Below, one piece after another: positions 1 to 9,963 of a DNA stretch of 64,000 nt. The number at the start of each line of letters is the position of its first letter. The first letter of the stretch is position 1. Below the pieces are notes generated by a model that saw nothing but the letters and a program-made list of their open reading frames with translations, was not told where the DNA came from and did not search any database. This DNA comes from an uncultured Methanomicrobiales archaeon (lineage in GTDB: Archaea; Halobacteriota; Methanomicrobia; Methanomicrobiales; Methanospirillaceae), in the NCBI GenBank assembly GCA_949320185.1, contig CASGHK010000045.1, positions 1-64,000 on the forward strand, read 5' to 3'. Made by a program: the position numbers and the translations under genes.

Positions 1-97
1 GAACCGGGACATGTTCGGTCTTGCGCTCATCTTCACTGTGATTCCCGAGACGATCGTCATCTTCGGTCTTGTCGTGGCGCTGCTGCTCCTGTTCTGA
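1..97 (+). CDS. atpK: A-type ATP synthase subunit K (proteolipid), C-terminal end
   Basis: Only the last 31 codons are present, in the frame ending at the TGA at 95-97. The peptide (NRDMFGLALIFTVIPETIVI then GLVVALLLLF) is a hydrophobic hairpin end with the IPET segment that carries the ion-binding glutamate in V/A-type proteolipids. The subunit forms the membrane rotor ring. Its position immediately before atpE fits the archaeal K-E-C-F-A-B-D order. It is too short for the ORF track and cut off by the window edge. Confidence 0.9.
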   Translation, partial: NRDMFGLALIFTVIPETIVIFGLVVALLLLF

Positions 98-109
98 TGG
101 AGACTCATT

Positions 110-685
110 ATGGGACTGGAAGCAGTCATCAGTGAGATCCAACAGAAGGGGCGGCAGGAGGCCGACCGGATCCGGCGCGAGGGCGATCTCGATGTCGAGC
201 GGTTGCTGCGCGATGCGCAGCAGCGCTCGGATGGGATCAAGCTCACTGCCGAGGCCGACGTGACCCGGCAGGTGGAGCACGTCCTCGCCCAGGAGACCTC
301 GTCGGCGAACCTGGTCACCAAGCGGGCGACCCTGAATGCCGAGAAGGAACTCCTGGACCAGGTCTACCAGTCGACCCTCGAGGCGATCCGAAAGGAGCCG
401 GCCGCGTTTCACGAGAAGGCGCTCCGCCGGCTGCTTGAGACCGCGAAGGCCGAGATCGGCGGCGGGCGCGTCCGCGTGAACCGGGCCGATCTTCCGATCA
501 TCGAGGCACTGGTGAAAGAGCCAGGGTTCGATGTCTTCACGGTCGGCCCACCGGCCGAGATCGAAGGGGGCCTCGTCGCGGAGTCGCACGACCGGGCCTT
601 CCAGGTCGACCACTCGTACCGCACCTATCTGAACCGCGTCTGGGAGTCCTCCTTGAAGGATGCCTCGGATCTCCTGTTCGGGTGA
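110..685 (+). CDS. atpE: A-type ATP synthase subunit E (peripheral stalk)
   Basis: The 191-residue protein has a charged, helical N-terminal half (EIQQKGRQEADRIRREG) typical of the coiled-coil peripheral stalk, and a globular C-terminal half ending near a GGLV segment as in V/A-ATPase subunit E. It links the A1 head to the membrane sector as stator. The start lies 12 nt after atpK, preceded by a GGAG-like site (gatggagactcatt). It is part of the continuous atp operon. Confidence 0.93.
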   Translation: MGLEAVISEIQQKGRQEADRIRREGDLDVERLLRDAQQRSDGIKLTAEADVTRQVEHVLAQETSSANLVTKRATLNAEKELLDQVYQSTLEAIRKEPAAFHEKALRRLLETAKAEIGGGRVRVNRADLPIIEALVKEPGFDVFTVGPPAEIEGGLVAESHDRAFQVDHSYRTYLNRVWESSLKDASDLLFG

Positions 686-697
686 GGTGAGCCGGCC

Positions 698-1753
698 ATG
701 GCAGAGGTGATCAGCGGGCCGGCCCCGTACATCTACGTGAGCACGCGCCTCCGGGTCCGGAGGGCGAAGCTGCTGCGTGCGGAGGAGTACCTCCGTATGC
801 TGAACATGAGCCTGCCCGAGATCACGCGGTACATCGAGGAGCTCGAGTACAAGACCGAGGTCGACGAGCTCGCGCCGTCCTTCTCGGGCGTGGACCTGCT
901 CGAGGTCGCCCTCTCCTGGAACCTCGCCAAAGAGTTCCAGCGGGTGCTCACCCTCACACCGGGTGCGATGGCCGGTTTCACGGCCGAGTACCTGCGGCGC
1001 TGGGACATCGCGAACGTGCTGACGACCCTGCGTGGGCGTACCCAGGGCTTCAAACCGGGCAAGATCAAGGAGGTCCTGATACCGGCTGGCTCGCTCGACC
1101 GGACGGTGCTCGACCGCCTCGTCCTCGAGGAGTCGCCCGACCGGATCGTCGAGGCCCTCCGCGGCACGCACCTCTTTCCGGTGGTCGAGCGGGAACTCCC
1201 CGGCGCCATCGAGTCCGGCAACTTCGGGCGGCTCGAGAACGAGCTCTACAAGGAGTATTATTCCGAACTGATCCGCGTGGCACGGTCCGGGATCAAGGGA
1301 GGGAACGAGTTTCTCCAGTACATCCAGCTCGAGATCGATATCACGAACATGCAGAACCTCTGGCGCCTCCGCGCAGGCGGGGCGACCGGCGAAGTTCGTG
1401 ACTTCATGATCTCGGGCGGCCGTATCCCGGTCGAGGAGCTGAACCGACTTGGAGCGGCTGAGACGACCGATGAGATCGTCGATGCGCTCAAGAAGCGGAC
1501 GAACATTCCTGCCCTCCAGGATGCGATCGAGGAGCTCCGCTGCGGCTGCTCGGTGCGGCAGATCGAGAACCGGCTGACCCGGTTCAAGCTCGAACAGATG
1601 GACCGTATGAGCCGGCGTTATCCGTTCTCGATCTCGCCCGTCCTGGTCTACCTCGAGCGCAAGTTCTACGAGGTCTACAACCTCCGGGCGATAGCCCGGG
1701 GCAAGGCCGCGAACCTTGCGCCGGAGCGCATACAGGAGTACCTGGTGATCTAG
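698..1753 (+). CDS. atpC: A-type ATP synthase subunit C (rotor/stator connector)
   Basis: The 351-residue protein matches the V/A-ATPase subunit C (V0D/AC39) family in length and in its alpha-helical character. It has the repeated three-lobed pattern and the typical C-terminal segment (YLERKFYEVYNLRAIARGK). It connects the proteolipid ring to the central stalk. The gene starts 12 nt after atpE with GAGGTGAG upstream. Its TAG stop abuts the ATG of atpF with no gap, which suggests translational coupling. Confidence 0.94.
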   Translation: MAEVISGPAPYIYVSTRLRVRRAKLLRAEEYLRMLNMSLPEITRYIEELEYKTEVDELAPSFSGVDLLEVALSWNLAKEFQRVLTLTPGAMAGFTAEYLRRWDIANVLTTLRGRTQGFKPGKIKEVLIPAGSLDRTVLDRLVLEESPDRIVEALRGTHLFPVVERELPGAIESGNFGRLENELYKEYYSELIRVARSGIKGGNEFLQYIQLEIDITNMQNLWRLRAGGATGEVRDFMISGGRIPVEELNRLGAAETTDEIVDALKKRTNIPALQDAIEELRCGCSVRQIENRLTRFKLEQMDRMSRRYPFSISPVLVYLERKFYEVYNLRAIARGKAANLAPERIQEYLVI

Positions 1754-2056
1754 ATGGAGATCGCAGTCATCGGCTCGAGTGAGTTCATTCTCGGATTCCG
1801 GCTTGCCGGGATCCACAAGACCTTTGCGGTCGACGACGAGCCGCGGCTCGTCGAGGCGGTCAACCAGGCGATTTCCGACCCCGAGGTCGGCATCCTCGTC
1901 CTCTCCTCCAGTGATATGGAGCGCGTCCCACGGCGTCTCCGGGTCCAGCTCGAGGAGTCAGTCCGTCCGACCGTGATCGCGATCGGCGGCGACGAAGGGG
2001 GCCTGTCCCTCAGAGAGAAGATAAAGCGTTCAGTGGGTGTTGATCTGTGGAAGTAA
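1754..2056 (+). CDS. atpF: A-type ATP synthase subunit F
   Basis: The 100-residue protein begins [20 protein letters not shown], the Rossmann-like start of V/A-ATPase subunit F. The length is normal for the family. It is a central-stalk component that binds near the A/B hexamer. The ATG follows the atpC stop directly, and the last 10 nt overlap the GTG start of atpA. Confidence 0.93.
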   Translation: MEIAVIGSSEFILGFRLAGIHKTFAVDDEPRLVEAVNQAISDPEVGILVLSSSDMERVPRRLRVQLEESVRPTVIAIGGDEGGLSLREKIKRSVGVDLWK

Positions 2057-3807
2057 ACGAAGAACAGAAGACAACGGCCGGCGTGCTGAAGCGCATCGCC
2101 GGGCCGGTCGTCACGGCGGTCGGGCTCAACGCCCACATGTACGATGTCGTGAAGGTCGGCAACGAAGAGCTGATGGGGGAGGTGATCAAGGTCGACGGCG
2201 ACGCGAACATCATCCAGGTCTACGAGAACACGACGGGACTTCGCCCCGGCGAGCCGGTCTCCAACACGGGCCTCTCGCTCGCGGTCGAACTCGGACCGGG
2301 CCTGCTCACCTCGATCTACGACGGGATTCAACGCCCGCTCGAGGTCCTGGTGGAGAAGATGGGCTCGTTCATCGAGCGCGGCGTCTCGGCGCCGGGCATC
2401 CCCCGCGACAAGAAGTGGGAGTTCAAGGCGCTCGCCAAGGTCGGCGACGATGTCTCCCCCGGTGCGATCCTCGGCGAGGTCCAGGAGACGAACATCGTCC
2501 ACCGGATCATGGTCCCCCCGAACATGAAGGGCGGGCGGATCGCGACGATCACGAGCGGGAGCTTCACGGTCGAAGAGACCATCTGCACCCTCGAGGACGG
2601 GACCGAGTTCCAGATGATGCACCGTTGGCCGGTGCGTGTGCCGCGTCCTGTGATGGAGAAGAAGAACCCGACGATCCCGCTCATCACCGGTCAGCGGATC
2701 CTCGACGGCCTCTTCCCGATCGCGAAGGGCGGCACGGCGGCGATTCCCGGGCCGTTCGGCTCGGGCAAGACGGTGACGCAGCAGCAGCTCGCAAAGTGGT
2801 CGGACGCCGAGATCGTGGTCTACATCGGCTGCGGCGAACGCGGTAACGAGATGACCGAGGTGCTGACCGAGTTCCCCGAGCTCGAGGACCCGAAGTCGGG
2901 CAAGCCGCTCATGGAGCGGACGATCCTGATCGCGAACACCTCGAACATGCCCGTCGCGGCACGAGAGGCCTCGGTCTACACCGGGATCACGATCGCCGAA
3001 TACTTCCGCGACATGGGCTACGATGTCTCGCTGATGGCCGACTCGACCTCGCGCTGGGCAGAAGCGATGCGTGAGATCTCGAGCCGGCTCGAAGAGATGC
3101 CCGGCGAAGAGGGTTACCCCGCGTACCTCGCGGCCCGTCTCTCCGAGTTCTACGAGCGCGCCGGCCTGGTCACGACCCTTGCCGGTGCCTCCGGTTCGGT
3201 CTCGGTCATCGGTGCGGTCTCGCCGCCCGGCGGTGACTTCTCCGAGCCGGTCACCCAGAACACGCTCCGCATCGTCAAGGTCTTCTGGGCCCTTGACGCG
3301 AAGCTCTCGCAGCGCCGGCACTTTCCGGCCATCAACTGGCTCAACTCCTACTCGCTCTACCTGGACACCCTCGGGCCCTGGTACGACACCGAGGTCTCAC
3401 CCGAGTGGAACCCACTCCGGTCATGGGCGATGGAGGTGCTGCAGAAGGAGGCAGAGCTCCAGGAGATCGTCCAGCTCGTCGGGTCGGATGCCCTTCCCGA
3501 GACCGAGCAGATTACGATCGAGGTCGCTCGGCTGATCCGGGAGGTCTTCCTCCAGCAGAACGCCTACGACGCGGTCGACACGTTCTGCGAGATGAAGAAG
3601 CAGTACGACATGATGAAGGCGATCCGGAGCTACGCGGACCAGTCGTATGCGGCCCAGGCGGCGGGTGTCAGCCCGACGCAGATCATCTCGATCAAGGCCA
3701 AGAACGACCTGCCTCAGATCAAGTTCGTCAAGGACTACGAGCCCATGCTCGACGGCATCCTGAAGGCGATGGAATCCGAATTCACGACACTGAGGTCGAG
3801 CGCATGA
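2047..3807 (+). CDS. atpA: A-type ATP synthase catalytic subunit A
   Basis: The 586-residue protein is full length for subunit A. It has the family-specific P-loop GPFGSGKT (about residues 235-242) and the catalytic GERGNEM segment, plus the [27 protein letters not shown] stretch that is a hallmark of the A/V catalytic subunit. It hydrolyses or synthesises ATP in the A1 head. I chose the GTG start at 2047, which gives MEVNEEQ and overlaps atpF by 10 nt. A piece of a related atpA recurs at 10664-10800. Confidence 0.97.
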   Translation: MEVNEEQKTTAGVLKRIAGPVVTAVGLNAHMYDVVKVGNEELMGEVIKVDGDANIIQVYENTTGLRPGEPVSNTGLSLAVELGPGLLTSIYDGIQRPLEVLVEKMGSFIERGVSAPGIPRDKKWEFKALAKVGDDVSPGAILGEVQETNIVHRIMVPPNMKGGRIATITSGSFTVEETICTLEDGTEFQMMHRWPVRVPRPVMEKKNPTIPLITGQRILDGLFPIAKGGTAAIPGPFGSGKTVTQQQLAKWSDAEIVVYIGCGERGNEMTEVLTEFPELEDPKSGKPLMERTILIANTSNMPVAAREASVYTGITIAEYFRDMGYDVSLMADSTSRWAEAMREISSRLEEMPGEEGYPAYLAARLSEFYERAGLVTTLAGASGSVSVIGAVSPPGGDFSEPVTQNTLRIVKVFWALDAKLSQRRHFPAINWLNSYSLYLDTLGPWYDTEVSPEWNPLRSWAMEVLQKEAELQEIVQLVGSDALPETEQITIEVARLIREVFLQQNAYDAVDTFCEMKKQYDMMKAIRSYADQSYAAQAAGVSPTQIISIKAKNDLPQIKFVKDYEPMLDGILKAMESEFTTLRSSA

Positions 3808-5183
3808 AGGAGTATCGGACGATCAACCGGATCGCCGGCCCCCTGCTCTTCGTCGAGAAGACGGAGCCGATCGGGTACGAGGAACTGGTGAACATCACGC
3901 TCGCCGACGGCTCGGTGAAGCGCGGACAGGTCCTCGACACCTCGGACGAGCTCGTGGTCGTGCAGGTCTTCGAGACGACGACCGGTATCGGACGTGATTC
4001 AGGCGTTCGGTTCACCGGCGAGGCGATCAAGATGCCAGTCGGGCGCGAGATGCTCGGGCGTATCCTCTCGGGCGGCGGGAAGCCGATCGACGGGGGGCCC
4101 GAGATCGTGCCGGAGAAGCGGCTCGACATCACGGGTGCCGCGATCAACCCCTACGCCCGGTCGAGCCCGGCCGACTTCATCCAGACGGGGATCTCGACGA
4201 TCGACGGTACGAACACGCTCGTGCGTGGTCAGAAGCTGCCGATCTTCTCCGCTGCCGGCCTGCCGCACAACAACATCGCTCTCCAGATTGCCCGCCAGGC
4301 AAAGGTGCCGGGTTCCACTGAGGACTTCGCGGTGGTCTTTGCGGCGATGGGCATCACCAAGGAAGAGGCGAACGCGTTTATGCAGGACTTCGAGCGCACG
4401 GGTGCTCTCGAACGCGCTGTCGTCTTCCTGAACCTCGCCGACGACCCGGCGGTCGAGCGGATCATCACTCCCCGTCTCGCCCTGACGACGGCCGAGTACC
4501 TCGCCTACGACCTCGGGATGCACGTGCTCGTCATCCTGACGGACATGACCAACTACTGCGAGGCGCTCCGCCAGATCGGCGCCGCCCGTGAGGAGGTTCC
4601 TGGCCGTCGTGGATACCCCGGGTACATGTACACCGACCTCGCCGGAATCTACGAACGGGCCGGGATCATCAAGGGCAAGAAGGGCTCGGTGACGCAGATC
4701 CCGATCCTGACGATGCCCGGCGACGATATCACCCACCCGATACCCGACCTGACGGGGTACATCACAGAAGGGCAGATCGTGGTCTCGCGTGAGCTGCACC
4801 GGAAGGGGATCTACCCACCGATCAACGTGCTGCCCTCCCTCTCCCGGTTGATGAACCTCGGTATCGGGAAGGGGCACACCCGCGAGGACCACAAGAAGGT
4901 CTCGGACCAGATGTATGCGGCGTACGCCGAGGGCAACGACCTTCGCGGCCTCGTCGCGATCGTCGGCAAGGACGCACTCTCCGAGCGCGACCGGATGTTC
5001 CTCGAGTTCGCCGATCTCTTCGAGCAGCGGTTCGTCCGCCAGGGGATCGACGAGGATCGGACGATCGGCGAGGGGACCCTCGACCTCGGCTGGGACCTGC
5101 TCTCCACGCTGCCAGTCGAGCAGCTGAGCCGTATCGACCGTGAACTGATCGAGAAGTACCACCCGAAGTTCCGGGCGAAGTGA
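3804..5183 (+). CDS. atpB: A-type ATP synthase regulatory subunit B
   Basis: The protein starts [18 protein letters not shown] and is 459 residues, normal for subunit B. It shows the family signatures [18 protein letters not shown] and [18 protein letters not shown]. It lacks the canonical P-loop GKT, as expected for this non-catalytic subunit. The ORF track extends to 3405, but that upstream part reads through atpA in another frame. The true ATG at 3804 overlaps the atpA stop (ATGA), a standard coupling arrangement. Confidence 0.97.
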   Translation: MKEYRTINRIAGPLLFVEKTEPIGYEELVNITLADGSVKRGQVLDTSDELVVVQVFETTTGIGRDSGVRFTGEAIKMPVGREMLGRILSGGGKPIDGGPEIVPEKRLDITGAAINPYARSSPADFIQTGISTIDGTNTLVRGQKLPIFSAAGLPHNNIALQIARQAKVPGSTEDFAVVFAAMGITKEEANAFMQDFERTGALERAVVFLNLADDPAVERIITPRLALTTAEYLAYDLGMHVLVILTDMTNYCEALRQIGAAREEVPGRRGYPGYMYTDLAGIYERAGIIKGKKGSVTQIPILTMPGDDITHPIPDLTGYITEGQIVVSRELHRKGIYPPINVLPSLSRLMNLGIGKGHTREDHKKVSDQMYAAYAEGNDLRGLVAIVGKDALSERDRMFLEFADLFEQRFVRQGIDEDRTIGEGTLDLGWDLLSTLPVEQLSRIDRELIEKYHPKFRAK

Positions 5184-5190
5184 GGGTTCC

Positions 5191-5823
5191 ATGGCACTCC
5201 GCGACATCAAGCCCACCCGGTCCGAACTGATCAATCTCAAGAGGCGGATCCAGCTCTCGGAGCGGGGGTACAAGATCCTGAAGATGAAACGGGACGGGCT
5301 GATCCTGGAGTTCTTCAAGGTGCTCGGCGAGGCCAAGGACTCACGCGGGGCCCTCCTTTCCGCCTACGCGCGGGCCGAGGAGATGATGGCCGTGGCGAAC
5401 ACGGTCGAGGGAGCGATCGGCGTGAAGTCGGCCGCGTTCTCGGTGAAAGAGGTTCCCCAGATCGCGGTCAAGCAGAAGAACATCATGGGCGTCGTGGTCC
5501 CGGACATCAAGGGCTCGTCCGTGACCAAGCCGCTCGTCGACCGGGGGTACGGGGTGCTCGGCACCTCGTCCACGATCGATGAGACAGCGGCTGCGTTCGA
5601 GGACCTGGTCGAGCAGATCATTCACTCGGCCGAGATCGAGACCACGATGAAACGCCTGCTCGAGGAGATCGAGAAGACGAAGCGGCGTGTGAACGCCCTC
5701 GAGTTCAAGGTGATCCCCGAGCAGATCGAGGCCCGTGACTTCATCAAGATGCGGCTCGACGAGATGGAGCGCGAAGAGCTCTTCCGCTTAAAGAAGATCA
5801 AGGCCCGTTCCACCGGGACGTGA
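5191..5823 (+). CDS. atpD: A-type ATP synthase subunit D (central rotor shaft)
   Basis: The 210-residue protein begins with the subunit D signature (IKPTRSELINLKRRIQLSERGYKILKMKRDGL). It is mostly helical, with long N- and C-terminal coiled-coil helices (EKTKRRVNALEFKVIP), as expected for the rotor shaft that turns inside the A3B3 head. It starts 7 nt after atpB. The basic C-terminus (RLKKIKARSTGT) is typical. Confidence 0.95.
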   Translation: MALRDIKPTRSELINLKRRIQLSERGYKILKMKRDGLILEFFKVLGEAKDSRGALLSAYARAEEMMAVANTVEGAIGVKSAAFSVKEVPQIAVKQKNIMGVVVPDIKGSSVTKPLVDRGYGVLGTSSTIDETAAAFEDLVEQIIHSAEIETTMKRLLEEIEKTKRRVNALEFKVIPEQIEARDFIKMRLDEMEREELFRLKKIKARSTGT

Positions 5824-5827
5824 GACC

Positions 5828-7042
5828 ATGGAGATCGGCACGATCGCGAGCCTGCCCTGTGAGGGCCGAACGGTCCTCCTCAGGCTCGACCTGAACTCCC
5901 CGATCGACCCATCATCGGGTGCGATCCTGGACGACAAGCGGTTCCGCGAGCACCTGCCCACGATCCAGGCGCTGGCGCACGCGAAGGTCGTGATCCTGAC
6001 CCATCAGTCCCGGCCCGGGAAGAAGGACTATACGACGCTGGCCGCGCACGCCGAGAAACTCGGCACGATGCTCGGCCGGCCGGTCGAGTACATCGACGAC
6101 GTGATCGGTGCCAGTGTGCGCGAGGCCGTCGCAAAGATGGCGACCGGCGACGTGCTGATGCTCGAGAATGTCCGGTTCATGGCGGAGGAGAACCTCACCA
6201 TGAAGCCGGAAGAAGCAGCCCGGACTCACCTGGTGCGCCGGATCGCGGCGCTCGGGGACTTTTTCGTGAACGATGCCTTCGGCACGGCCCACCGGTCACA
6301 GCCGACCGTTGTCGGCCTGCCGATGGTGATGAGGTCGGCGGCGGGCCTGTTGATGGAGCGCGAGGTCTCCCAGCTCTCGCGAGTTTTCCAGGGCGCCCCC
6401 CGACCGGTGATCGTCGTGCTCGGCGGCACCAAAGTCGACGACTCGATCGATGTCGCGCGGCATGTCCTGGAGAACGGGGTGGCCGACATCGTCGTTGGAA
6501 TCGGCGTGGTCGCGAACGTCTTCTACCTGGCACAGGGGATCGCCATCGGCGACCCCTCGACGGCGCTGATCGAGCAGCTGAAGTACCTGCCGCTCGTCGA
6601 TGTCGCCCGGGACCTCCTCGCGGCCCACGGTGACCGGATCCTGCTTCCCAACCAGGTGGCAGTCCGTGAGAACGGAACTCGCGTTGAATATCCCCTCGAC
6701 CGGATCCCGCACGACGCCCCGATCATGGATGCAGGCTCATCGGCGGTGGTTGAGCTCTCCCGGATCCTCGCCGCCGCTGGCACCGTGGTCTTCAACGGTC
6801 CGGCGGGTGTCTTCGAAGACTCGAACTTCGCGACGGGAACCCACGAGCTCCTGCGGGCGGCCTCCCAGGCAGACTTCTCGGTGATCGGAGGCGGCCACAC
6901 GGCGGCTGTCGTAGAGAAACTCGGGATCGACTCAAAGTTCACCCACATCTCCACCGGAGGCGGGGCCTGCATCGAGTTCCTGACCGGTAAGACCCTTCCG
7001 GCGGTGGACGCGCTCGCCCGCTCGAAGCAGACATTCGGGTGA
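5828..7042 (+). CDS. pgk: Phosphoglycerate kinase
   Basis: The 404-residue protein is archaeal-type phosphoglycerate kinase, which interconverts 1,3-bisphosphoglycerate + ADP and 3-phosphoglycerate + ATP. Visible motifs are LLRLDLNSPI near the N-terminus, DAFGTAHRSQPT, the GGTKVDDS segment, FNGPAGVFED and GGGHTAAVVEKLG at the nucleotide site. It starts 4 nt after the atpD stop, so it is probably co-transcribed with the ATP synthase. In a methanogen it most likely serves gluconeogenesis and, here, the glycogen genes at the far end of the window. Confidence 0.95.
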   Translation: MEIGTIASLPCEGRTVLLRLDLNSPIDPSSGAILDDKRFREHLPTIQALAHAKVVILTHQSRPGKKDYTTLAAHAEKLGTMLGRPVEYIDDVIGASVREAVAKMATGDVLMLENVRFMAEENLTMKPEEAARTHLVRRIAALGDFFVNDAFGTAHRSQPTVVGLPMVMRSAAGLLMEREVSQLSRVFQGAPRPVIVVLGGTKVDDSIDVARHVLENGVADIVVGIGVVANVFYLAQGIAIGDPSTALIEQLKYLPLVDVARDLLAAHGDRILLPNQVAVRENGTRVEYPLDRIPHDAPIMDAGSSAVVELSRILAAAGTVVFNGPAGVFEDSNFATGTHELLRAASQADFSVIGGGHTAAVVEKLGIDSKFTHISTGGGACIEFLTGKTLPAVDALARSKQTFG

Positions 7043-7508
7043 TCCCCTCCTCCCACTTTTTTTCCTCCGTAACCCTGTTTTATCATGTCAAGGTCCGTCC
7101 AGCGGGACTGGCGTGATAGGGTGGCGCTTCCAGTCTCAAGGAGATGAGACGAGGTCGACTGCAGTGAAGGGAACCTCGAGGCATCGACCGATAGGCACCA
7201 GGCGGGCCCTAATGCAGATTCACCGCCCGTGCCTGGCAACGGATCGCGGACGCTCGGCTTCCGAGCGGACGAGGTGGACCGGTCGACTGGGTCGATCGGG
7301 TACAGGACGATGCAACTGGCCATCACCAACCGTCCGTCGATCAGCGTCTCTCTCCCGGCCCCATCCTGGCATCCCGTATCGTCGGGGAGTACAGACAGCC
7401 CCCGATCATACTCTGCTCTGTGACATCCTCGCCAAATTCATCCCTTTTGCTGCAATCCGCGCGGTTGAAATAGATTGGTGGTGCACACTCTCCGGTGAGA
7501 TTGGATCC
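7043..7508 (+). other. Intergenic region between pgk and the cysteine desulfurase gene
   Basis: This is 466 nt without a recognisable gene. A C/T-rich stretch with seven consecutive T residues (7057-7063) lies just after pgk and resembles the oligo-T transcription stop of archaea. Near the right end, an AT-rich patch (ttgaaatagatt, about 7464-7475) could hold the promoter of the next gene, with GGTGAG at 7492-7497 as its ribosome site. The short ORFs in the track here have no family signature. Confidence 0.5.
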
Positions 7509-8702
7509 ATGAACAGGAATCGCCTGGTCTACCTGGACCACGCGGCCACGACACCCACCGCACCCGAGGTCGTCGAGGCGATGCTCCCCTATTACTCCGA
7601 GCGGTTCGGTAATCCGTCCTCAATCTACGGTATCGCCCGCGATTCAAGGGAGGCGATCGACCACGCTCGGGACCAGGTCGCCCGGGCGATCAACGCCTCT
7701 CCCGAGGAGATATTCGTCACGTCCGGGGGAACCGAGGCGGACAACTGGGCGCTCAAGGGTGTTGCATTCGCGGACCGGAAACGAGGGGATCACATCATCA
7801 CGTCCTCGATCGAGCACCACGCGGTTCTTCATACCTGCCAGTACCTCGAGAAGCAGGGGTTCCGGGTGATATACCTGGACGTCGACGAGTTCGGCCGTGT
7901 CGATCCGGCGGCTCTCGAGAACACGATCACGGACCAGACCGTGCTCGTCTCGATCATGGCCGCGAACAACGAGATCGGAACCATCGAGCCGATCGCCGCG
8001 TGCGGAGCGATCTGTAGAGACCGCGGAGTCCGGTTCCACACGGACGCGGTCCAGGCGATCGGGTCGATTCCGATCGACGTGGAGGCGATGAACGTGGACC
8101 TCCTCTCCCTCTCGGCCCACAAGTTCTACGGGCCGAAAGGCATCGGCGCGCTCTATATCCGGAAGGGGGTCAGGATCGACAATCTCCTCCACGGTGGTGC
8201 CCAGGAGCGCCGCCGACGGGCAGGGACCGAGAATGTGCCCGGCATCGTCGGTATGGGCGCTGCGATCGAGCGGGCGAGTGAGCGGCGCGAAGCATACTCA
8301 CGCAGGCTTATCGCGCTCCGCGACCGGCTCTACGAGGGGCTCACCGAACGCATCGAGCACGTCCGCCTGAATGGCCATCCGACCGAGCGCCTCCCCGGCA
8401 ACCTGAACCTCTCGATCCGGTTTATCGAGGGAGAGTCCATACTGCTGATGCTCAACCATGCGGGAATCTGCGCATCGAGCGGGTCGGCCTGCACCTCGGG
8501 ATCGCTCGATCCCTCGCACGTACTGCTCGCGATCGGCCTTCCCCATGAGATCGCACATGGCTCTCTGCGGTTCACGCTCGGCGAATCGAACACCGATGAA
8601 GACGTCGACTACGTGCTGGCCACCCTCCCTCCAATCGTGGAGCGGCTCCGCACGATGTCACCCCTCTATGCAGAGTTCCGGAGGTCACAGGATGTACAGT
8701 GA
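7509..8702 (+). CDS. iscS: Cysteine desulfurase (NifS/IscS family)
   Basis: The 397-residue PLP enzyme removes sulfur from cysteine for Fe-S cluster assembly. The start is set at ATG 7509 (MNRNRLVYLDHAATTPT), where family homology begins. The longer ORF-track start adds about 130 low-quality residues. Motifs: YLDHAATTP, SIEHHAVLHTC, HTDAVQAIG, the PLP lysine in SLSAHKFYGPKG, and the catalytic-loop cysteine in SSGSACTSG. It overlaps iscU by 11 nt. NifS versus IscS cannot be told apart from sequence alone. Confidence 0.94.
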   Translation: MNRNRLVYLDHAATTPTAPEVVEAMLPYYSERFGNPSSIYGIARDSREAIDHARDQVARAINASPEEIFVTSGGTEADNWALKGVAFADRKRGDHIITSSIEHHAVLHTCQYLEKQGFRVIYLDVDEFGRVDPAALENTITDQTVLVSIMAANNEIGTIEPIAACGAICRDRGVRFHTDAVQAIGSIPIDVEAMNVDLLSLSAHKFYGPKGIGALYIRKGVRIDNLLHGGAQERRRRAGTENVPGIVGMGAAIERASERREAYSRRLIALRDRLYEGLTERIEHVRLNGHPTERLPGNLNLSIRFIEGESILLMLNHAGICASSGSACTSGSLDPSHVLLAIGLPHEIAHGSLRFTLGESNTDEDVDYVLATLPPIVERLRTMSPLYAEFRRSQDVQ

Positions 8703-9123
8703 AAAAGTGATGGACCACTTCATGAACCCGCGAAACCAGGGAGAGATCGAAAACCCCGATGGTGTTGGTGAGGTCGGTAACCCCAAGTGCGGGGACATTA
8801 TGAAGATCTTTCTGCGGGTCAGGGACGGACGCATCGAGGATGTCGGGTTCCAGACGTTCGGATGCGGAGCCGCCGTGGCAACGAGCAGCATGGCAACCGA
8901 GCTGGTCAAGGGCAAGACCCTCGAGGAGGCATGGGAGCTCTCGAATACAGCCGTCGCCGAGGCGCTCGGCGGTCTGCCGCCGGTCAAGATGCACTGCTCG
9001 GTGCTTGCCGAGGAAGGGATTCACAAGGCGATCAACGATTATCGAATACGGAACGGGCTTGAGCCCTGGGAGGAGAAGCCAGGAGCCTCCCACGCCCATT
9101 CAGACGATACATGCGAGGCCTGA
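8692..9123 (+). CDS. iscU: Iron-sulfur cluster assembly scaffold (IscU/NifU N-domain)
   Basis: The 143-residue protein has all three cluster-ligand cysteines of the IscU family: GNPKCGD, TFGCGAA and KMHCSVLAEEG. It begins MYSEKVMDHFMNPRN, a classic IscU start, so I chose ATG 8692 rather than the upstream ORF start. It accepts sulfur from the desulfurase encoded just upstream. The C-terminus is slightly extended and His/Asp-rich (SHAHSDDTCEA), with an additional cysteine. Confidence 0.94.
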   Translation: MYSEKVMDHFMNPRNQGEIENPDGVGEVGNPKCGDIMKIFLRVRDGRIEDVGFQTFGCGAAVATSSMATELVKGKTLEEAWELSNTAVAEALGGLPPVKMHCSVLAEEGIHKAINDYRIRNGLEPWEEKPGASHAHSDDTCEA

Positions 9124-9219
9124 TCCACCTCGTTCATTCGTCGAACACCCTCGGGGACGTTCATCTCATGCACGGCTCCAATTGTCTCACGGAACTGCGC
9201 AAAAATGCGGATTATGACA

Positions 9220-9963
9220 TTATCTCGTCTCTTTTCCACCGCAGACCGGACACCCGGAGCGCGGCGCGACCCTGATCTCCTCCATACGGCCGGCCAGCCC
9301 GTCCCAGAGGAGAAGCCTGTCGGTCAGGAGCTCGCCCTCCCCGGTCAGGTACTTGATCACCTCGGTCGCCTGGATGCACCCGATCACGCCCGGCGTGACT
9401 CCAACGACAGGAAAGACCTCCTTTGGCGGGACACGCGGAAAAAGGCAGGCGAGGCAGGGGCCGCGACCGGGGACACAGGTCGTCACCTGGCCGTGAAATC
9501 CCCGAACAGCACCGTGAAAGAGGGCGATGCCGCGTTCGTGGGCGACCCGGTTCAACATGAACCGGACCGAATAGTTGTCCATCGCGTCCACGATCCCATC
9601 GGCCGTGCCGATTAACCCGGCCACGTTCTCGTCCGTGATCGTTATCCGCCTGGCCTCGACCTGGATCAATGGGTTGAGAGCCCGGAGCGTATCGACACCG
9701 GACTCCACCTTCGGCCGGCCCTGGTCGGCATCGCCATGCAGTATCTGTCGGTTCAGGTTCGTCGATTCGACCGTGTCATGGTCGATCAGCGTCAACCGGC
9801 CGACACCCGCGACGGCGAGGTAGATCGCGGCTGGCGAGCCCAGACCTCCTGCACCCGCGACCATGATGTGCGCCCGTTTCAACCGCTCTTGGCCCTCCTC
9901 CCCGAACGACAGGATCTGGCGGCCGTATCGTTCCCTCTCACCTGGGGTTAATCCCGAGGACAT
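9220..9963 (-). CDS. ThiF/MoeB/HesA-family E1-like adenylyltransferase
   Basis: The 247-residue protein is an E1-like enzyme that adenylates the C-terminus of a ubiquitin-like sulfur carrier (MoaD, ThiS or SAMP). It shows RYGRQILSFGEEGQ, the nucleotide loop AGAGGLGSP, the STNLNRQILH segment, and two zinc CxxC pairs (CLAC and CPVC). There is no rhodanese domain. The usual cysteine near the crossover loop is not obvious (FPVVGVTPGVIG), so it may be HesA-like rather than ThiF-like. It abuts the HTH gene upstream with no gap. Confidence 0.85.
   Translation of the reverse strand: MSSGLTPGERERYGRQILSFGEEGQERLKRAHIMVAGAGGLGSPAAIYLAVAGVGRLTLIDHDTVESTNLNRQILHGDADQGRPKVESGVDTLRALNPLIQVEARRITITDENVAGLIGTADGIVDAMDNYSVRFMLNRVAHERGIALFHGAVRGFHGQVTTCVPGRGPCLACLFPRVPPKEVFPVVGVTPGVIGCIQATEVIKYLTGEGELLTDRLLLWDGLAGRMEEIRVAPRSGCPVCGGKETR

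Noticed and set aside
3405-3803. N-terminal extension of atpB in the ORF track
   Set aside because: It reads through atpA in the wrong frame. Subunit B homology and the ATGA overlap start at 3804.
7113-7508. N-terminal extension of the cysteine desulfurase ORF
   Set aside because: The added 132 residues lack NifS/IscS similarity, and GGTGAG sits ahead of ATG 7509.
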